Counted from the stretch's first letter, positions 47,376 to 59,547 are shown. The stretch is DNA of 64,000 bases from Rhizopus arrhizus (GCA_024220505.1 JAKZZE010000015.1:868001-932000); one strand, 5' to 3'. Made by a program: numbers and translations. Notes: generated by a model from the letters alone, not told the origin.

Positions 47376-48211
47376 ATTACCTATAAAAAATATGAAGTTT
47401 TTAATGTTCTCTTTTTCTTTTGTATATTATATTGCTTATTTAACGCAGCTTAAATTTCCAATGCCCTTTTTTTTGGTTATCTCATTAGATAAGCTGGCTT
47501 TTATGCAGATAAATCCTAGATAATTAGAATAACATTGTGAAAAGTGTGTAATATGCCATGTTTTGTCTTTGGTTCCCAGACAATGACTATCTGATGCTTT
47601 TATTTGTGAAAGTAACCAAAGAATGTTACTCAAAGACTCAATAACAGAGTTTCCATAAAAGCTCTTTGAAATGGATGCTGTTATAGAAAAAGAATTAATA
47701 TCCGTTAATTGTAAGCCTTACTGCATTCCTAATACTATGTTTTAGGTTGTTCAAAGAAGCAACCTGCTTTGAATGTCACAAAAGGAGCTGGTACTTCACA
47801 TCTAAGATAAAATCGATTCACAACAACTTATACATTTAACAATTTTTATTGTTCTTTATTCATATGCTATATTAATGAAGCTAAGCACTTTTGAACACCA
47901 AATTCATCTTTTACTATCTCGTGCTTTGTAACACTGCTGCAATCCAGTTTCAGTAACTTATAGCAAACATCTCCTTGTATCTAAAATTAAGCATTCCCAG
48001 CAATATACTGTCTTTATCTTTTAAAAACTATAAAATGCTTTGAAATAAATGGCAACTCCATCAATTTCTTAGCCATTGTGATTGTAGTTGATGATAATTT
48101 GGAAATATTCTGAGAAGTTAGGTTATTGTTACAGAAATGTCATGTTACACTTTGTCTTGCAGAAGATATATAAATAAGAAGCGAAAAATGGGGTCATTTC
48201 CTTCTTGGACA
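47376..48211. other. AT-rich intergenic region
   Basis: No coding signal beyond short chance frames. Confidence 0.5.
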
Positions 48212-50270
48212 TGCGTTACTTCAACAAAATCTGTATTTTTATATTAGACGCGTTTCTTATTACCGAAGCCTTTGCTAATGTCATGCATGGTCGTGCATTT
48301 CCTTGTGCGGATGCTCATACAAGATGATATATTGCATGACTAAATTTTCTTTATCCTTATAGTTTGCGGATACCTTAATAATGGAATATATTGCTACGGA
48401 GGGGACATGTCCGAAAGTGACTCATCTTACAACGTTGATGATTCTCTCCACCTACTTCAATTAAATTTTACTGATCCAATTTTGTTGACAGATCTCAATG
48501 CAAATTGGACTCGAATAAGCTCCATAAACCCTTTTGAGCTAGAAAACCGTGTTTTTTCTCAATTTGCTGTATTGTCTGATGGTAAAAGATTTATAATCAA
48601 CGGCGGGAGAAAAAGCCTGGGGAACGGCTATACCTATACAATAAATGAAACAATCATGTATGATTCAGTCCAAAATATCTGGCAAAAATTGCCTGATAGC
48701 TCAAGAACGAATATGACACAAGTGTAAGCTCCAATAAGCGAGGTGAAATATGCCTTTATGAATTTTATTCATTCTCTAGAGTTCTTGGTACTGCTGTAGA
48801 TTTTCAAACAACGGATGGAGAAGCAGTAGGCTTTTTTGGCGGCATTACCATGTATGAATAGTTGTTATTAGTAAAATCTGATGTAATTTACCATATCATC
48901 TAACAGAGGCTCATCTTGCAATGCATTTACTAATTTTACTATATTCAATTTAAGTTCGCAGGTAAGTCTACATCTTTAGTTAATTCGCAGCATTCTACAT
49001 GTTTACTATTATTTTATCTAATAATCTGGTAGGAATGGAGTTACTTTAGTCCTCAGAAGAATTTAATGAAGAACATTTATATCGATGGGCATACTGCAAC
49101 TTTGAACCCCAAAACTGGAAAAATATACTATCTAGGGGGCCAACTTTATCAGGATATCAATTGTAATTCTAAGACACCCAATGCCAACGATTTCACCTCA
49201 AGCTATGTATTTGATACTAAAAAAGGAGAATGGAAAAATCAGCCTCTTGGAGGTGCTCGTCCAGGTTACAGAATATATCCAACAGCTACTTTAGGTCAGT
49301 TTGTCAACTCTTCTTCTTTCAACGGTATTACAATACTCATATCTTTCTCTTTTCCTTTTAAAAATAGCTCCTGATTCTCAGAATATTATTCTGGTTGGTG
49401 GAATGATCGCCAACACATTAGGTTTGGAGCATAAGTTTTTTGTATGGTATATTTTACTGATTAGCACCCTTTTTTGTATTTATGTTATTAGTTTTCCCCG
49501 ATATTGTTTATACACTTGATTTAAATACTAATAATTGGACAAGACAAAATTTGGATCTCTCACACGAATTTGCAAGATATCTACATTCAGGTACTATCAA
49601 GCTAAATACTTTTTATATTCATTGTTTGCTAATTGTAGCATCCCAGCTGTCCTCGTAGATACTACTCTCTTTATCATGTTTGGACTTAGATTTAAGCTCA
49701 AACCTAATAATGATATGGTTGCTTTAAACGTCTCTGATATAAAAATATAACACAAATAGATGCATATCCCTATCCATTACCGATTGTTTCTAATAATTCG
49801 TCATCTACTACATCTAGCTCTACTAATCCTGCAGATGACTCGCCAACATCCGGTGGAAAAGCAGGTATTGCAGATGGCTCGCTAACATCCGGTGGAAAAG
49901 CAGGTACTGCAGTTGGAACAGTCATAGGTGTAAGTGTTGAAATGCTGCTACTTTGTTTCCCTTTGTTTCTTATTACAATTCTAAGGCTGCCACTATTGCC
50001 GCAGTTGTTTTTTATGTATACAGACATAGAAAGAGATCAGATCTACAGGGAGAGGACGCCCAAAGTCACCAACTAGCGAATGAAGAAATTTATGTAGACT
50101 GGGACAAAATTGAAAGTCAATACCGCGAAATTCAACTACCAGCGTTACAAACCTCGTCTTCACATGCATCATTAGAGCTTCCCCGTATAACGCCAGATGA
50201 AGTTACTGGTGTTTCACCTAAATTTCAGGAAAAGAGTAAACTGTCACAGACGCCTGACGTTAATGATTAG
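48212..50270 (+). CDS. Kelch-repeat, signal-anchored membrane protein with apparent lesions
   Basis: The N terminus at 48212 is a signal peptide (FNKICIFILDAFLITEAFA). Kelch blades follow in exons 48363-48723, 48780-48851, 48907-48961, 49033-49294, 49368-49421, 49492-49590 and 49647 onward, e.g. NNGIYCYGGD, KRFIINGGRK, GKIYYLGGQ, QNIILVGGM. A Ser/Gly-rich stalk ends at 49929, and the last exon (49986-50270) holds a transmembrane helix (AATIAAVVFYVY) and a cytosolic tail with RHRKR. Two oddities appear. No GT donor lies at the expected end of exon 1 near 48321. An A5 run at 49743 seems one base short, which would stop the protein before the stalk. Mucoralean genomes contain families of such Kelch membrane proteins; their function is unknown. 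It may be a young pseudogene. Confidence 0.7.
49831..49908 (+). repeat. 39-bp tandem repeat, two copies, in the stalk of the Kelch protein
   Basis: Two head-to-tail 39-base units start at 49831 and 49870 and differ at only a few positions. They encode the 13-residue units ADDSPTSGGKAGI and ADGSLTSGGKAGT. Confidence 0.9.
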
Positions 50271-52261
50271 AATATTTATTACACAATAAATGTTGTTTAT
50301 TGTTTATATGTTTGAAATTGCAAATGAGTCGGATCATAACATTTACTTTACGATACTAAAACATATAATACCATTGCTTATTTTGCTTCTCCTTTCATAA
50401 ATATCGGTACAATGTCAGACCACAATATCGGGCCATTCTGATTTATAGATGTTACGGAAGCTTCAATTCATAATAACATGTCATAATAGCCAAGTTATAG
50501 ATGAGTATGCACAACACTATTTACTTGTATTATTGTATGCCCATGACATTTGCTATTGTAAGTTGTAAATAGCCTACAAGCAGCATGTAAATCCTTCTTT
50601 TTCATTCATCAGTAGCTGTTTCAGCACTACCAACATTTCATTAACGACATTGATTTAGTAAACTTTCGTTTATTCCTTTGATTCATTTCCTTAAACTGTG
50701 TATGAAAATGAGTTGCGAACAAATTTTTGTATGTGAAAAGACTCATGAGTTCATAGGCAGGTGTGAATATTTCAAAAAGGATATATTTGATGTCTCTTTC
50801 CTCTAAAATACGAAGCAGACAGAAAAATGTATTTGCAAGAGCTCTAGTCTTCTGAGGCAAACTGTTTGCATATGATGTTATGGTACCATTAAAATTTCAT
50901 TGGGATTACATAGCAAAAGCTTCTTTTGTGGATTGATAATTTGCAGGATAGTAACAAATTGTTACTATGGTGATATAGTTGGATATAAAAGAATATCATT
51001 TTCAGGAATAGGACCAATGACTTTACAGATCACTAATTTGATTTATACGGCCATAAGAATATGAATGAACAAACTATACAATAGATAGTCAAAACTCAAT
51101 AATAGTAAAGCAAAGATTACTTGGTAACAGACAACCTTTATTTTGCAGTTGCTTTTTGCTCAATATTTAAGTTGTCAATCTTTCGCTGATATTAATTTAC
51201 TTATTAATTTATCCTTGAGATCTTGTTTGACTATAAAATATGTATAAAAGGTCTTTCCAAAGTAGAATATATTTGCAAGTATAAGAATAAGGTGAGCTAG
51301 AAAAAGAAGGAAATAATACCTTTTTATACCATCGATTTGATAGTTATACAAGTGCATGCATTATATGTTGAATACTGGATACCCTGTAAATGTAGCACTG
51401 TTATCGCTATAATGTTGCAAATTGGCATTAAAAAGTGGAATGATGAATATATCACAAGACTGTTTATTGTGTACTGAACAGACAGTGACCATGCTTTACT
51501 ATGAACAAAAAGAGCATGAATTCAATAGATATAAAAATAGAAATATTGATTATACAAAGTAATTAAAACTGCAGTGTCAATTAGAAGCAATGAGGGCATA
51601 CATAAATACTATTGATAGTCACACTTTCCTTTTTTTAAAGTGACATCTACACAAAGCCTACATCAGTTCTCTTGATCAGTTTACCTAACGCAAGCATTTT
51701 GAAATAAATGAGAGTAACAAGAAAGATCACTGATAATCGAGAATTGTGTGTTTAAAGTTGGCCTTTCTTTTTTTTTTTTAATAGCCATTGATCTCAGCCA
51801 TTTAATGTTTACAACTTTAAAAGCTCTTAACACAAAAGGATGACTGAATTCATTTTAAGAATGTATTTGGCATAAAATAAGTTAATCACCAGGTGTCACT
51901 CCAAAGAACGAGTGTCACAACAGCGAAAGTTAAGATAAAGCTTTTTTTAGGATAAACAGAAACAATGTTGATAAACATGAAATTATAAAAAGCGATCAAC
52001 AGAAAATAAATCGGATACAATTTCATTTAAATTTCTCAGTGTTTATCAACATTCGAGAACTATTCGGAATTGACGAGATCAATCTCAGCTTGTATTCAAG
52101 TAAATAGTGGAATGAAAATAAAAGTCTGGACAAGTTGCTAATTAAGGATAAAAATTGTTTGTATTTACAAATGAGCATAAAATTATGAAGGTGGTAATTG
52201 TAAGGATGAACTGTGAATAGGATGTTCAGTACTTGTGCTCTTGTTAAATCATTAGATTATT
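50271..52261. other. Gene-poor 2-kb region
   Basis: AT-rich with no recognisable family. A 77-codon minus-strand frame at 50627-50860 has protein-like composition but no match I know. Nothing else is seen. Confidence 0.5.
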
Positions 52262-53607
52262 TTACCTGCTTTTCTTTAAATTCTTTTCGTGAGATATCAC
52301 TGTTTCTGCAGGAGGTAAAAGCTCAAAACTGCATAACAAATCCTTTGATATCGTCATCACCGCTCCATAATTATCAAATTCTCCACAATAATTAGGTGCA
52401 CTAAAGATGGTAACTAATGAACGATCGCTAAAGAATTCATATCCATCTTCTACCACCTATTATTATTATTTGATTAGAAAATTATGTAAAAAAAAGAAAA
52501 AATAGGATTTACCATATGAGCTCTGCAAATTAAATCAAGATCAAATCTCTGCAAGAATTCATTTACATTATTTCTACCAAAGCAAACAGACACGCCTCGA
52601 TCATTTTCACTCCAGTCGGCTGATAGATCACTTGGATCAGACCAAAGTAAATCATTCAATAAACCATATTCAGGTACCTCTGTGGGTCTAGGCAATGCAT
52701 TAATTTCATCCATCGATTTCATAAAAGGTGATAGACCGCCGTGAACACAAAATATTCTATTGCCAATGATGGCTGCTATCGGCATTGTATTAAACACATC
52801 ACAAAATAATTTCCATGTTTTCATATTTAATCTTCTTTTACATTCATCGTAAAATCCATAAACTAGTCATGAATAAGTGTCATTATAAAAATAGATCCTT
52901 AAATACATAAATGTTAATTTATTTACTTACTTCGTGTAACATCTGACGATTCATGATTTCCACGTAATAAAAAAAAGTTTTCAGGATATTTGATTTTGAA
53001 GCATAGCAGCAATAGGATGGTCTCTAGACTGTACATGCCTCTATCCACATAATCACCCAAAAATAGATAATTAGTTGATGGCGGATATCCACACATTTGG
53101 AATAATCGAATCAAATCAAAAAATTGACCATGAATCTACAAATAGACTGTGTGTTTATCATCAGCTTATACAACCAATGGCATATTCATTTCATCTACTT
53201 ACATCGCCTGCCACTTTAACACCTGGATTTAATTGTAATAATGCCTATTGATGTCTATAAATAATCGTTCAAACACTTTGTTTCCTTACTGGTTGATTCA
53301 TGAATATCTCATAAACAGAACGACAGATGGCAGTGATTTCAGATGAGTTCAAGCAAACTGATTTCCCAATCTGCTTATTCATTCCCACTTGAATTAATCT
53401 TTTAATACAAGAATCTATATTCAAATGTTGTGCTTCATTCACTTCCTCTCTTTGTTCTTTTACTGATTCTTCAACTGGTCTTTGTATCTGTCTCATCTGC
53501 GTCCTTTGTTCATCAGCAAATCTTGTTGAAGGTGGATTGAATAAAGGTCTATCTTTACTCATACTTTTGCTTTTATATGATTTATGCTTTGAAGAATGAT
53601 TTCCCAT
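52262..53607 (-). CDS. Ser/Thr protein phosphatase of the PP1 family, Ppz/Ppq-like
   Basis: Five minus-strand exons, 53607-53290, 53244-53203, 53135-52931, 52862-52513 and 52456-52262, give 369 residues. All PPP motifs are intact: GDIHGQ (built across the exon 2-3 junction), GDYVDRG, RGNHE, HGG and [11 protein letters not shown]. The catalytic core starts near residue 63. The first 62 residues are basic and Ser-rich and begin [10 protein letters not shown], a good N-myristoylation context as in fungal Ppz phosphatases, but the extension is far shorter than in Ppz1. It should dephosphorylate Ser/Thr at the membrane, perhaps in cation homeostasis if Ppz-like. The C terminus is uncertain: the final AGG|TAAAAT could also be a splice donor leading to a short extra exon. 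Confidence 0.9.
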
Positions 53608-54461
53608 GATTTTTTTTTATGTGGAAGAAAAAGAGAGAGAAAAAGAAAGGTAAAATAAATCTAATTTTATATTTTGTGTGAGGGGAGAAATGCATTAAAG
53701 TGATATGCTGCTTTATTTGGTATTTTTATTTTGTCGTGTATTGTTCCTCTGTGTCACATTATAGACATAGCGTACAAAAAAAGGGCCCTTTATTGTTCAA
53801 AAGAGGAGAAGAAAATGGCCTTTCCCCTCCTTTTCTTTTTTTTTTTCATATTTCCTCCTCATTTCATATTGAACTTTTTTTATATAAAAATAACGCGTTA
53901 TAAATCACCTTGTAATTTTATTTTTTAAATGATATAAAGGGGAAGGCTATTTCACATGCTAATATAATTTCTCAGCGATTGATTTATTGGTCAGTAAAAT
54001 ACTTTCCATTTAAGACAAAATTTTAAGTGAAGCTTAATTGGTGTAGACAAATGAAGATGTAAATTGAGACACAGTCAGTAAATAAAATCCTGTGTTTATC
54101 TTGATCACTATTATTGCTCTAGTATGTTTATCATCACCACAATCATCACAATCAAAATACTGGGACAAGTTTCCTTAAAGAGTGAAAGCAATGCATTCTA
54201 TCCTTTATTAGTAAATCATAAATATTACAAGCTTACAAAGCTCAATTAAGCTAATTCAAACTTTAATTGAATTGCTCGTAATACAATTTGCTGTGGTAAA
54301 GCTGCTGTATTCTGTATCTAAATTCAATACAATAATGTTCTATAAGCAATAGTTTCAACTCTAAGCGGAAAGAAAGCGAAAAAGAATGGGATATTCTTGG
54401 TAGAAAAAAAAAAGAGAAGGGGGGGGGATCATTTATTTACAAATAAAGTACGTTCCATGTA
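53608..54461. other. Intergenic region upstream of the phosphatase gene
   Basis: Upstream of the phosphatase (53607) and downstream of EFM7. The overlapping 65-67-codon plus-strand frames at 53700-53928 are low-complexity and look like chance. A run of nine Gs lies at 54419-54427. Confidence 0.5.
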
Positions 54462-55385
54462 TTACTGTAACCACATTTGCCAACCATGAACTGTCGCACG
54501 GACTTCCTCATCTCCAGGATCTTCCTCAAACATCACACCCATTCTTTTCGTCATGAAATGATCTACTGTGAACCCATAGCCTAATTGATCTCTGTCATCT
54601 TCACTTAAACCTTCAATCACCGGTCTCTTTGCAATATTGAAAAATTCCACATCGCGGTGTGCCAGATGAGGACGGTGATGGGTATAGAACACATAGACAC
54701 GACCTGTTTCAGGTGTGAGTAGCTCTCGGCATGTTCTCAACATCGCATGATGTTGTGAGTGGTTAAAAATAAGGTCACTCAAGATGATCACATCATAACT
54801 TCTTTTCCCAGCGGGTAAGTATTTTTTTAATCTGTCTGTATTTGTGCCCCAGATGTAGCCTTCGACATGAATGCGGTCACTGTATCCTGCTGTGTTGTGC
54901 TCGACGTTGTATTCGACATTCTCAATCAATTCCTTATCGGGATAATCTGTCACAATCACCTTGGCCGCACCATTCAAGGCAGCTACTAAACTAGGGAGCG
55001 CTCCACCGGCACCAAGCTCCAAAACATACTTGTCTTTTACGAGCTGTGGGTGTTGATCAAATAGACTTGCAAATACTTTAGAAGCGTTCCACAAGTGGTG
55101 GGCCCAAAGTGGGTGAGACCCTACAAGTTTGATCTTTAACTGTCTATGTTGGTCATCTAGTTCAAAAACAATTTTAGGTTTATATGCTGTGGCTGTAAAT
55201 AGATTCATACCCTGATTGACACACTCTCTTTCATAAAACTCAAAAGTGGGTTCAATTTCAACTACTTCTTGATCACTTTCTGCCTAATGAGATTCGGTTT
55301 AGGACGGGCTGTTTTATTCATCAAGTTTCCTTACACCAAACAAATCACCAGCAAAACCATCCTCTTCGTCTGAATGTTGTGACAT
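54462..55385 (-). CDS. EFM7: Protein N-terminal and lysine methyltransferase Efm7
   Basis: Two minus-strand exons, 55385-55335 and 55283-54462, give 290 residues. Exon 1 encodes only the acidic start MSQHSDEEDGFAGDLFG. The seven-beta-strand methyltransferase core (family 16) has the SAM motif VLELGAGGALPSL near 95-107, the acidic post-motif VIVTDYPD and the SDLIFNHSQH loop, preceded by HPLWAHHLWNASKVF. Yeast Efm7 (Nnt1) trimethylates the N terminus and nearby Lys of translation elongation factor eEF1A. Length and motif order fit. An ATG at 55208 inside exon 2 would give a shorter 248-residue form lacking the N-terminal strand. It is tandem with the phosphatase and the glycosyltransferase on the same strand. 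Confidence 0.92.
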
Positions 55386-55562
55386 TTTATCAAGAAAAAC
55401 AAACCTTACTCCTCTGCTGGCCTTGTCCTCTCTTTTTCCGCAAGGACAAATAAGCCACAAATCAAAACATGTTTCACAAAAGACAAAATTAAATAAAAAA
55501 AAAGGGGAAAGGAAAATAGTTTATTCTATACAGTTTAATTATCTAAAAGAAATAAGAGAAGC

Positions 55563-57391
55563 TTAGGCAGACTTCAATTTTGTGCTTGGAAGGGTTTGAA
55601 GATGATGAGTGATATAGACAGCTCCACGGTAAAGACCGGAAACGGATCCGAAGATCAAGAGAGCGATGAAGGCATAGATATCGAGGTTATAAGCAACGAT
55701 GGTAGAGAGGTCTTCCTTGACATCACGTCTGTGGACCATCTTGCCATCCTTGTTTGCAAAAAGAGTTTCTTCCATCAGATCCGCACCACGCTGGACACCA
55801 CGCTGAGCACGGATTTGAACATAGGATTGGAATCGGCGGACGGTCTGTCGGTAGCTTCCGTCTTTATCAAGAATGACGTCTGCAATGAGAGCTGTAGCTT
55901 GTTCTTGACTTGAAGAAGATTTCAAGTAACGTCCATAACCGTTTTCTTCAGTTATGGCAGCTGTAGCAGGTTGATCACCAAAGAAAGGAAACACGACGAC
56001 GGGTACACCATTATAGAGTGATTCATGAAGAGATCCAGCACCTCCGTGCGTCAAGAACAAGGCGGTGGAAGGATGATGAAGGATAGCGACTTGAGGAGCC
56101 CAGTTGACAAAGGCAATGTTGGTCTCATTAGGAGCACTGGATGATTTGAACAAGCTGCGGATGTCGTAGGTCGTGTTGGATCGTGTGGTGATGTACTCGG
56201 GGAAGAGCTCCTCGATACCGCGTGTGGACCAGATGATGCCATCAATGGCATCTGTCTCCATGTTCTCAAGCATCGCTGTCAAGATCATCTTGACCTCATT
56301 TCTGGTTGGAATAGCCATTTGACCAAAGGCGACATAGACCACCTTGCGGCGATGATCCAAAAATGTCTGAAGCTCGCTGTTCAATCCGGCATGGTTCAAA
56401 GGCACAATGGGTCCAATGAGTTCCACCTGTGGGCCGACCGGTCGAGGGGCTTCAAAACCAAAGGCGTTATTCACAATCTTGATAGAGTCCTTCCAGGAGT
56501 CCATTGGGTCCATGGTGACCTTGAGGCCAATCGATTTCTTTTCTTGGTTGAGTTTGCTGATGGCATGTCTTGCTCCATAAATAAATCGTAAGGGTGAGAT
56601 TACCTTGTCATTCAATCGAGTGAAGAATGAAACGCCTTTACTGGTAGGGTGATGACTATTGAACAGGTCAACATTTATATAAGGAGCAGTTGTATCTGAA
56701 TCAAGAATAGTGGGGTTAATATCATCTTCTTTGGCTTAGCATGTGTCTTACCTGGACTATAAGCCAGTGAGCTTGTAACAACAAAAGGCAAGCCAGCAGC
56801 CTCGGCAGCATCAGAACAAGCCATATTGAAATGATCACACACAGCCAAATCTACCTTTTCTGTATTGAATATGTCTCTGTGCTTATAGTATTCTACATGA
56901 TTTGGGTTACATTTTTTAAATTTTAAAAATAAGCAAAAAAAAATTACCTTCTGTATAATTGAATGAAAATGTCTCGATGATATAGACGGATTGTGCTACA
57001 GGCTCCATAGCAATTAATTCTGGCAAAATGCTAATATAATCTTCTTTAGTAAACACAGCTGGACCACTTGAGATGGGTTTAACTGAAGGAAACTTTTTGG
57101 CAAATCTGATCTGATCATCCTAAAACAACGTTTAATGACAACATATCATTCATTTCACTATAGATTTATTACTCTTGTAAAATACTTGGTATGATGCCCT
57201 CTAGCAGCCAACTCTTCAAGAATAGATAGGACCCATACACTGTGTGAGGAGCCACCCATGTTAACACTAAACAAAATGTTTTTTGGTTCTCGAAAGGTTT
57301 GGACTAGATCAAGAACATTCTCTTGAGCCGATCCAAGGTTGATATAACTTGCTGCTGTAAGCAAAGCAAAGGATAAAGTGGATAGCTTCAT
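55563..57391 (-). CDS. UDP-glycosyltransferase (GT1), ER/secretory type
   Basis: Four minus-strand exons, 57391-57173, 57119-56948, 56892-56752 and 56695-55563, give 554 residues. There is a cleavable signal peptide (LSTLSFALLTAASYINLGSA), then the N-terminal acceptor-binding domain starting NILFSVNMGGSSHSVWVLSI. The C-terminal nucleotide-sugar domain carries the GT1 signature FVNWAPQVAILHHPS, FLTHGGAGSLHESLYNGVP and FFGDQPATA. One C-terminal membrane helix (IYAFIALLIFGSVSGLYRGA, about 515-534) follows. This topology is that of animal UGTs: catalytic domain in the ER lumen with a short cytosolic tail. The acceptor (sterol, lipid or small aglycone) cannot be read from sequence. The 5' introns are 53, 55 and 56 nt with canonical ends. 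Confidence 0.93.
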
Positions 57392-58420
57392 ATTGTAGTT
57401 TAGTAAAGAAAAGAGGAAGAAAAGATGAAGATTAGCTCTTTTATATTGATTGTTTACTGATCTTGTAACCATTTGTTTTTATTTGCCGGAAAAGACGGCA
57501 AAATATTTTCCGGTATCGGAAATAGATCAATGCGTAAATTGATAAAATTTTTTGTGGCTGTTTTAATATAACTTGAAAGTAGCCTTATTTTTCTTTTAAA
57601 ATATGCGTGCTCATCTAAATCCAGTGTAATTATGTACTACTCAAACCAAATAAGAAAAGGATAAACCTCGGCGCCTTTTCTGCATTTACTTAGCTCATCC
57701 ATATGCATACAAAAAGATGTCCGATGACTCATAAATAAGCCAATTGTTTTCATCGCAAAGGGCTATCTAACTTCTTTATGGAAAAAACACAGATAGCAAA
57801 ATAATACAAGTTCTCTAACAGAACTTTTGGCTAATTTGAGATATAATTATGCCATTTCTGCATTCAACCTTGAGGAGAGTTCAGTAGTAATACAAATTTT
57901 TTTTTGTGTAATTACGGAAAAATTTAACATACACTAATGACTATTTGATAGCCTATATGTAAATCGCATTTTATATTTTATGATGAACATAAATAATACG
58001 TGGTACCGCGGCGAACAATCTATTTTTATATGAATACTAATGGTGTACATACTGAAACAAATAACCATTTTGTAAGAAACATAACACTGTGAGCATCCAT
58101 TTGTTCTAGAAAGCGACCTCCTTACTGCGTCATTCCAAAACTGTAGCCATCTTTTGAGTTAAAGCATTCACTTTCAAATAGCTTTGAAAGTGATATGTCC
58201 GCATATTGACTCAATAGTGAACCGTTCTCAAAACAACGTTTCACTGAAGCGATACGTTGATCAAGTGGAAGTACAATACTTCTGCTGTCAATTGGACAAT
58301 TTCTTGAAAACAGCGATCGGATTTTGGAAATTAATTTGCTACTTTTTTCAGAATAGTTTGATTCAAAAAAGAAATGTATTTGCTCATGTGTATTTAATAA
58401 TATATTATAGATACAGTAAG
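57392..58420. other. Intergenic region between two divergent genes
   Basis: The upstream region of the glycosyltransferase (minus) and of the small gene at 58421 (plus). The plus-strand frame 58184-58420 preceding that ATG has no convincing protein character, though it is open. An acceptor-like TATTATAG at 58403-58410 leaves room for an upstream exon. Confidence 0.45.
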
Positions 58421-59547
58421 ATGTCTATATGGAGTACTTATTTAGGCAAATCTCACATTGGCTTACAGAACATTGGACGAAATTATGAAGACGCCCTGCA
58501 GGCACTTCTTCATTGGCTTCAGCTCCCAGTAGTAACTGGTCCTCCGATCAAATCTATACATGATTTATCAAACAATCAAAATAACAAACAAGCTCTCCAC
58601 ACGCCTCTAGATGAGCTTCAGTTTGCGGTAAGTCTACAATTAAACTCATCGACTTTTTTGTTTATAAGTTATGAATAGAATTTGTAAATTGCATCTCTCC
58701 GAAAACCTATCGTGCAGTCCGTTACAGTCGGCTTATGGCATCCTTTTCTGAATCTTCTCCGGTTCACCTTCGCTCTGCAATTTTTTGGAAATCTTTCTGG
58801 CGTCAGCCCGTTCCTCTTGCAATACGCAATCCTTGGTATAGATTGCTTCAGAACAAATTTCCTTGTGCTGAACTTTTGCATAAAGTGGTTCCTGCGTTGT
58901 GTCCTCCCCACTGTCGTCTTTGTGGCACTAATACTATGATCGAAGACCCGGAACACTTTTTAATACTTTGTCCACGAAAATTACTGGTCTGGGTACAAGT
59001 ATGGGACAGGTTTTTTAGACGGACCCCCTTCTCCTATCAAAAAGTTGCCCAGGCAGTTTTTGATTTGCATTTCCCACAGCAACGATTATCTATGGTAAAT
59101 AATGGCAGCATCATTGGTTGCACCATTCTTGCGATCTGGAAAGCTCACTGGCGCTTCATTTTCGATAGTGCTCCTTTTGACCCCGGACAGGTTTTCCAAA
59201 CCATCCTTGCTACTGTTGGCCCTCTTCGGGCTAACATCCGCCGCTCTCCTTTGTAAAATTTATTACACTGCGAGTCTTTTTGATTTTATTATTCGCCGTT
59301 TATCAAAAGCTCACCCCTATCTCATACGTGACTTTTTCTTTATTTAATAATAAACCTTCGGCCTAAAAGCCCCTACAAAAAAAAAAAGAATTTGTAAATT
59401 GCACGAGAGCACATATAATGAAGACTTTTATTCAATTTTTCTTTTTTTTTGGGGGGGGAGGGGAGTGTTATTGGTTTTGACTGTACTTAAAAACAGGGAG
59501 GAATGGGGCCTCCTTTACCTAAATCAAATGCTACTACTTTAATGTAA
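58421..59547 (+). CDS. Small gene of unknown function with a LINE in its intron
   Basis: Exon 58421-58627 (69 codons) ends LDELQFA at a strong GTAAGT donor. A phase-0 acceptor (AAACAG|GG) at 59496 leads to GGMGPPLPKSNATTLM and a stop, giving 85 residues. The intervening intron would be about 870 bases, of which roughly 710 are a LINE insertion plus its duplicated target; without it the intron is about 160 bases. The first exon has a good helical, amphipathic stretch (NYEDALQALLHWLQLP). I do not recognise the family. Upstream coding exons may exist. Splicing is inferred from signals only. Confidence 0.5.
58677..58693 (+). repeat. Target-site duplication, left copy
   Basis: AGAATTTGTAAATTGCA is identical to 59387-59403 and flanks the LINE insertion at its 5' end. 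Confidence 0.92.
58694..59386 (+). mobile_element. 5'-truncated LINE (non-LTR retrotransposon) 3' end with poly(A)
   Basis: This 693-base insert is bounded by perfect 17-bp direct repeats and ends in a poly(A) tract, the hallmarks of target-primed reverse transcription with 5' truncation. From about 58696 to 59256 one frame is open for some 187 codons and encodes the C terminus of a reverse-transcriptase ORF. It includes the zinc-binding knuckle C-x2-C then H-x5-C (PPHCRLCG...EDPEHFLILC) characteristic of this protein class. The stop at 59254-59256 is followed by a 120-base 3' UTR and the A tail. The open frame and intact duplication indicate a recent insertion. It is in sense orientation within the predicted intron of the small gene. 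Confidence 0.92.
59387..59403 (+). repeat. Target-site duplication, right copy
   Basis: Identical 17-base copy of 58677-58693, directly after the poly(A) tract; the first A could belong to either. Confidence 0.92.

Noticed and set aside
55596..55913. 105-codon plus-strand frame
   Set aside because: Antisense shadow of the glycosyltransferase C-terminal exon.
59441..59465. T-run followed by G8AGGGGAG as a possible quadruplex control element
   Set aside because: Single low-complexity run inside an intron; no supporting context.
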